From positions 186,001-250,000 of the forward strand of contig NZ_CP011340.1 of NCBI RefSeq assembly GCF_001278075.1: DNA of 64,000 nt. The letters run 5' to 3'. The position numbers and the translations under genes were made by a program. The first letter of the stretch is position 1. Every line of letters starts with the position of its first letter. Below are positions 37,905-64,000 of this stretch, piece after piece. This DNA comes from Streptomyces pristinaespiralis. Lineage in GTDB: Bacteria; Actinomycetota; Actinomycetes; Streptomycetales; Streptomycetaceae. The notes beneath the pieces are model-generated. The model did no database searches and was not told the origin of the DNA. It saw only the letters and a list, made by a program, of their open reading frames with translations.

Positions 37905-38962
37905 CAGGCGTCCTCCCCCGTCGCGGCGGCGGTCTCCGCGGCGAGCAGGGCGGCCTGGGACCTGAGGTGGGGCGGCGGCTGGTGGTAGACGTGCTGGAAC
38001 ATCTCGGCCGGGTCGCGCCGGGGCGGGGAGGCGAAGGTGCGGCGCAGGCGGGCGGTGAGGTCCTGTGCCTCGCGGGTGATGCCGGCGAGGGTGTCCTCGT
38101 CGAGGACGCCGTCGGCGAGGAGGCGGTGCTCGAGGCGGGCGACGGGGTCCTTGTCCGCCCAGGCGGCGACCTCTTCCGCGCTGCGGTAGCGGGTGTCGTC
38201 GTCGGCGTTGGTATGGGCCTCGATGCGGTAGGTGAGGGCTTCGACGACGGTGGGGCCGCCGCCGGTGCGGGCGCGGTGCGCGGCCCGGGCGACGGCGGTG
38301 TGGACGGCCGCGGCGTCGTTGCCGTCGATGCGCACGCCGGCGGCGCCGTAGCCGGCGGCCTTGTCGGCGAGGGTGCGGGCGGCGGTCTGTTTGGCGAGCG
38401 GGACGCTGATCGCGTACTGGTTGTTCTGGATCAGGAAGACGACGGGCGCGCGGCGTACGGCCGCGTAGTTGACGGCTTCGTGGAAGTCGCCCTCGCTGGT
38501 GGCACCGTCGCCGATGTAGGCGAGGGCGACGGTGTCGTGGCCGCGCATGCGGGCGGCGTCGGCGAGTCCGGCGGCGTGCAGGCACTGTGTGGCCAGTGGG
38601 GTGCACTGGGGGGCGGTGCGGTGGGCGTGCGGGTCGTAGCCGCAGTGGCGGTCGCCGCGGAAGAGGGTCAGGACCTCCACCGGGTCGATGCCGCGGGTGA
38701 GCAGGGCGACGCTCTCGCGGTAGGTGGGGAAGAGCCAGTCGGTGGGGCGCAGCGCGAGGACGGACGCGGTCTGGCAGGCCTCCTGGCCGTGGGAGGAGGG
38801 GTAGACGGCGAGGCGGCCCTGCCGGGTGAAGGCGGTGGCCTGCCGGTCGAAGGCGCGGCCGGTGACCATGGCCCGGTACAGCGCGAGCGCGGTCGCGGCG
38901 GGCAGCGGCGGGCCGGCCGGTGCGGCGGGCGGCGGGGCGGCGGGGGCGTCGAGCACGGTCAT
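37904..38962 (-). CDS. pglB: 2-oxoacid dehydrogenase E1-alpha-like, PglB
   Basis: The 352-residue E1-alpha has the thiamine pyrophosphate motif GDGATSEGDFHEA to QNNQ (about 148-180), RLAVYPSSHGQEACQTAS near 50 and EALTYRIEAHTNADD near 240. This is the branched-chain/pyruvate E1-alpha pattern. It would work with PglC to make phenylacetyl-CoA from phenylpyruvate. The start overlaps the oxygenase stop by ATGA. The Pro/Ala-rich first 22 residues are a leader outside the fold. Confidence 0.9.
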   Translation of the reverse strand: MTVLDAPAAPPPAAPAGPPLPAATALALYRAMVTGRAFDRQATAFTRQGRLAVYPSSHGQEACQTASVLALRPTDWLFPTYRESVALLTRGIDPVEVLTLFRGDRHCGYDPHAHRTAPQCTPLATQCLHAAGLADAARMRGHDTVALAYIGDGATSEGDFHEAVNYAAVRRAPVVFLIQNNQYAISVPLAKQTAARTLADKAAGYGAAGVRIDGNDAAAVHTAVARAAHRARTGGGPTVVEALTYRIEAHTNADDDTRYRSAEEVAAWADKDPVARLEHRLLADGVLDEDTLAGITREAQDLTARLRRTFASPPRRDPAEMFQHVYHQPPPHLRSQAALLAAETAAATGEDA

Positions 38963-40365
38963 CGGGATCCGCCGCGGTTCCGGTTGATCCAGGTGCGTTC
39001 GAGGGTGCTGATGAGGGCGGGGCTGTGGAGCAGGCGGGCCTGTTCGTAGGCGTACCGGGCGAGGTAGCGGCGGAAGAGGTCGGCGGGTTCCTCGACGAGG
39101 TTGAGCATGCGCCGGTTGGCGCCGACGGCGGGGTGGTCGAGGTGCTGGGCGGCGCGTTCGACGGCGCTGTCCATGGTGTCGGCGGGGGCGGTCTCGTCGA
39201 CGATCACGGCGGCTTCGGGGTCGCGGGCGTTCAGTTTGTGGCCCCAGAAGATGAGGCGTCGGGTGAGGCGGGAGCCGGCCGGGTGCAGCAGGCGCAGGTT
39301 GGAGACGCCGGGCACCAGTCCCTCTTCCATGGCGGGGAGGCTGAACCAGGCGTCGTCGGCGGCGACGACGCGGTCCATGACGGGCAGGATCTGCAGGCCG
39401 CCGCCGATGGCGAAGGCGTCGACGGCGCCGACCCAGGGCTTGTCGGCGTCGGGCCACCAGTTGTCGCCGGTGTCGCCCGTGCCGTCCTCGAGGCACAGGC
39501 CGCGGACGAACTTGGCGATGTAGCCGGCTTCGCGGCGCAGCAGGAAGCCGAGGAGGGAGATGTCGCCGTGGTAGAGGTGGGTGAGGTTGATGCCGGCGCT
39601 GAAGACGCGGCGGCCGGCGTGGGCGGGGTGGGTCTGGGCGGCGCCGCGCAGGACGCCGACGTGGCTGGCGGGGTCCAGGAGCACCAGGTCGCAGCCGGTC
39701 TCCAGGGCTTCGACGGCGGCGTCGTCCTCGGCGTTGAGGAACTCGTCGTTGCACAGTTCGAGGTGGGCGATGCCGTCGCGGCGGGTGACGGTGGCGATGC
39801 CCAGGTCGGCGCGGCCGGTGAGCTGGTAGTCCAGCAGGGCGGCCCGGGCGCGGGTGGTGGGGCGCAGCATGGAGCGCAGCAGGTGGTTGCCGGCGGCGGG
39901 GGCGCTGAGGACGGCCTGGAAGAAGATGCCGACGGCGATCTCCCAGCCTTCCTTGTTGCGCTGCATGTGGCGTGCGTCGTCGGCCAGTTGGGCGGGGGTG
40001 GGGACCAGGCCGGGGAAGTGGCGGGCGGCGAGGGCGGTCAGTTCGTCCAGGCGCGGGGTGCGGGTGAGGCCGTCGGTGAGTTCGGCGTAGACCCGTTCGG
40101 CGTGGGTGGCCAGGAAGCGGTGGCGCAGGGTGTGGGCGCCGTCGTGGACGGCGGCCGCGTCGCGCTGCCGGTCGGGGTCGCGTTCGGTGCGCGGCGGCAG
40201 GTCGGCGATGAGCCGCATGGTGGTGTCGAGGTAGGCGGTGACGGCCGCCCGGTCCTTGGTGAACTCGCCGGTCAGGGCGGGTGGCCGGGCGGGCAGAGCA
40301 CGCAGGAGGACGGCGGGGGCGGCGTCGGTCGCCGGGGCCTCGGCGGCGAGGGTCGGTGTGCGCAC
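38959..40365 (-). CDS. DpgC-family cofactor-free acyl-CoA dioxygenase (pglA position)
   Basis: The 468-residue protein matches DpgC, which oxidises 3,5-dihydroxyphenylacetyl-CoA with O2 and no cofactor. Its helical N-terminal region is as in DpgC. It then shows HLYHGDISLLGFLLRREAGY near 255, the crotonase-type VDAFAIGGGLQ near 312, EEGLVPGVSNLRLL near 346 and a C-terminal ALISTLERTW. DpgC gives the 2-oxoacid and CoA in one step, so here it could turn phenylacetyl-CoA directly into phenylglyoxylate. The published PglA step is, as I recall, assigned to a hydroxyacyl-dehydrogenase type; no such gene is in the window. The start is GTG at 40365 with GGAG upstream. Confidence 0.9.
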   Translation of the reverse strand: MRTPTLAAEAPATDAAPAVLLRALPARPPALTGEFTKDRAAVTAYLDTTMRLIADLPPRTERDPDRQRDAAAVHDGAHTLRHRFLATHAERVYAELTDGLTRTPRLDELTALAARHFPGLVPTPAQLADDARHMQRNKEGWEIAVGIFFQAVLSAPAAGNHLLRSMLRPTTRARAALLDYQLTGRADLGIATVTRRDGIAHLELCNDEFLNAEDDAAVEALETGCDLVLLDPASHVGVLRGAAQTHPAHAGRRVFSAGINLTHLYHGDISLLGFLLRREAGYIAKFVRGLCLEDGTGDTGDNWWPDADKPWVGAVDAFAIGGGLQILPVMDRVVAADDAWFSLPAMEEGLVPGVSNLRLLHPAGSRLTRRLIFWGHKLNARDPEAAVIVDETAPADTMDSAVERAAQHLDHPAVGANRRMLNLVEEPADLFRRYLARYAYEQARLLHSPALISTLERTWINRNRGGSR

Positions 40366-40382
40366 GGTGTGTCTCCGATCGT

Positions 40383-62701
<22,319 letters not shown>

Positions 62702-62752
62702 TCTTCCCCCAAGGTCCGGGCCGTCCGCGGCTGGGCGGCGAGAATCCCGCTC

Positions 62753-62795
62753 AGCCTCGCGGGAGGGGTTGACGGGGCGCTGACCCGCTCCTGAT
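62753..62795 (-). promoter_or_regulatory. SARP-type promoter of snbC
   Basis: On the minus strand, heptamers ATCAGGA (62795-62789), GTCAGCG (62784-62778) and GTCAACC (62773-62767) start 11 bp apart. They are followed by the 8-bp spacer CCTCCCGC and a -10-like GAGGCT (62758-62753). It lies in the 109 bp between the regulator gene and snbC and would drive the long operon. Confidence 0.75.
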
Positions 62796-62810
62796 GTGCC
62801 GGTGCGGGCG

Positions 62811-63560
62811 TCAGCGCAGGCCGGTCTCGAAGGCGTAGATGGCCACGTGCACGCGGTTGCGCAGCCGCAGCTTGTTCAGCAGGTTCTGCACATGGGTCTT
62901 GACGGTGTGTTCGGACAGCGTCAGCGACTGGGCGATCTCGGTGTTGGACAGTCCGCGGGCCACCAGGTCGAGGATCTGGCACTCGCGGCCGGTGAGCTGC
63001 TCGGGCGGCACGTCGGAGACGGTGGCGGCGGCCCGGGGCCGGGGTGCGGCCTTCTCCGGCGTGGCGGCCGGGGCGGGTTCGGTGGTGGTGGGGGGCAGCG
63101 GGCCTCGGGTCAGCGAGTAGCCGGCGGCGGCCAGTGAGACGGCGGCGGCCAGCTGCTGGGAGGTGGTGGAGTGGGGCAGATGGCCGTGCAGGACGGCCGT
63201 GGTCCGGCCCTTGGGCTCGGCCCCGCCGACGGTGAGCACCCGTATGCCGGGGTCGACCTCGCGCAGCAGCGCGTCGGCCTCGTGCGCCTCGCGCAGCCCG
63301 TGGACGACGAGCACGTCGGGCGCCTGGGCCCGCAACGCTGCCAGGGCCCGCGGGCCGGGCTCGTCCTCCCCTATGACACTGATGCCGCCCTGCCCGTCGA
63401 GCAGGGAGCGGATCCCGGCCCGGGCGAGCGCGTCACCGCCGACGAGGAACAGCCGCACTCCCGGTGCGGCGGTCGCCCCGCCGGGCAGCATGCGCAGGAC
63501 GGAGGCCTTGCCGCCGTGCGCGGGCGCCGTCCGGCCGAGGCCGGTTCCTGCTTCCGTCAT
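62811..63560 (-). CDS. NarL/LuxR-type regulator with degenerate receiver
   Basis: The 249-residue regulator ends in a LuxR helix-turn-helix (about 183-245): [25 protein letters not shown], then [20 protein letters not shown]. The N-terminal half keeps the receiver fold ([20 protein letters not shown]). However, the loop that should hold the phosphorylated Asp reads DVLVVHG, with no Asp in place, so it is an orphan pseudo-receiver. PapR6 of the pristinamycin cluster is described as such a regulator, and this may be its counterpart. It lies directly before snbC. The ATG is at 63558-63560. Confidence 0.82.
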   Translation of the reverse strand: MTEAGTGLGRTAPAHGGKASVLRMLPGGATAAPGVRLFLVGGDALARAGIRSLLDGQGGISVIGEDEPGPRALAALRAQAPDVLVVHGLREAHEADALLREVDPGIRVLTVGGAEPKGRTTAVLHGHLPHSTTSQQLAAAVSLAAAGYSLTRGPLPPTTTEPAPAATPEKAAPRPRAAATVSDVPPEQLTGRECQILDLVARGLSNTEIAQSLTLSEHTVKTHVQNLLNKLRLRNRVHVAIYAFETGLR

Positions 63561-63824
63561 GACCCGCCCCCTGTGCCGCACTTGTGGTCGTCAAGCACGA
63601 TCACGCTATCCGCCGCCGGTGGGGCGGCCCGGGCTTCTCCAGCCGGCTTCGAGAGGGCGCTGAGCTGTTCAGGAGTCAGGGGCCTCGCGCGGGGTGCCGA
63701 CCACGGGGCCGGGCAGAACCGCTCGAGGCCCGCTCGAGGCGCCGGGCCTGAAGGCGGGGGCGGGTTGACCGGGCCGGGCGGGCGGTGGTGGTATCGCGCT
63801 CCACGACGAGGGCATGGGACGATC
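63561..63824. promoter_or_regulatory. Divergent promoter region with direct repeats
   Basis: These 264 bp separate the regulator and the hemerythrin-like gene. Two direct copies of GCTCGAGGC lie at 63721-63729 and 63732-63740, 11 bp apart, the spacing of SARP sites. A lone GTCAACC with a C-rich tail is at 63769-63763 on the minus strand. GTCAGGG at 63675-63681 has no partner at 11 bp. Confidence 0.45.
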
Positions 63825-64000
63825 ATGGAGACATTCACCGGTCACGGCGACCGGCTCGCGGCATTCGGCAACCAGCTGATCGCGGTCCATCTGTGGCTGC
63901 GCGAGGAACTGGCGCGGCTCGCCGACGACGTCGACGCCTTCCTGGAGGGCGGCGAACGGCCGCGGGAGCTGCGGGCCCACTGCCTGACGTTCTGCTCCGC
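63825..64000 (+). CDS. Hemerythrin-like protein (cut by right edge)
   Basis: The first 58 residues of a gene running off the window include NQLIAVHLWLREELARLADDV and RELRAHCLTFCSA. This is the first two helices of HHE-type hemerythrin proteins, and the first iron-ligand His is in AVHLWLREEL. The ATG at 63825 follows a weak ribosome binding site (GGGACGAT). It diverges from the pseudo-receiver regulator. Confidence 0.7.
   Translation, partial: METFTGHGDRLAAFGNQLIAVHLWLREELARLADDVDAFLEGGERPRELRAHCLTFCS

Overview
The window is high-GC actinobacterial DNA, almost certainly Streptomyces. Codon use is strongly G/C at third positions, ribosome binding sites are of the GGAGG type, many genes overlap by ATGA or GTGA, and several families (MbtH, CopG/PIN pairs, DUF1772, IS605-type TnpB) are typical of that genus.

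The main content is one minus-strand block of about 48 kb (62701 down to 14935) that I read as the core of a streptogramin (pristinamycin/virginiamycin-type) supercluster. In transcription order it holds: a NarL/LuxR-type regulator with a degenerate receiver; NRPS SnbC-like (C-A-T-C-A-T-E; adenylation codes fit Thr, then a small aliphatic residue such as 2-aminobutyrate made D); NRPS SnbDE-like (C-A-T, C-A-MT-T, C-A-T, C-A-T-TE; codes fit Pro, N-methylated Phe-type, pipecolate, phenylglycine); a phenylglycine supply operon (DpgC-family oxygenase, E1-alpha, E1-beta, thioesterase, MbtH, aminotransferase); a second NRPS, SnaD-like (C-A-T-E-C-T-TE, the last module lacking an A domain); two luciferase-fold flavin monooxygenases like SnaA and SnaB (PIIB to PIIA oxidation); then metK, a PfkB-type adenosine kinase, metH, metF and ahcY, which together recycle S-adenosylmethionine. 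The module order Thr-D-Abu-Pro-N-Me-Phe-Pip-Phg is that of a group B streptogramin; SnaA, SnaB and SnaD belong to the group A partner. The 3-hydroxypicolinate ligase and supply genes, the pipecolate enzyme, the flavin reductase and the group A PKS genes are not in the window.

Three promoters in this block (before snbC, before mbtH and before snaD) share one architecture: three heptamers of the GTCAGSS type every 11 bp, an 8-bp C-rich spacer and a matching -10 hexamer. This predicts common control by a SARP activator.

The block has been invaded by IS605/IS1341-type DNA. An intact tnpB element sits between snaA and snaB. A truncated TnpB-like gene lies beside the ahcY terminator. A solo left-end-like remnant lies at 1411-1490.

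Left of the block, 650-8286 is a separate small biosynthetic cluster arranged divergently: SDR, Baeyer-Villiger-type monooxygenase and CFA-synthase-like methyltransferase on minus; ACP, KAS III, a cytokinin-dehydrogenase-like flavin oxidase with a Tat-like leader, SRPBCC protein and alpha/beta hydrolase on plus. I do not recognise its product; it is the best candidate for an undescribed pathway here. Between the two clusters (8405-13673) lie ordinary accessory genes: an AraC regulator, a DUF1772 protein with a hemerythrin protein, an NmrA-type reductase and a VapBC-like toxin-antitoxin pair. The right edge cuts a hemerythrin-like gene.
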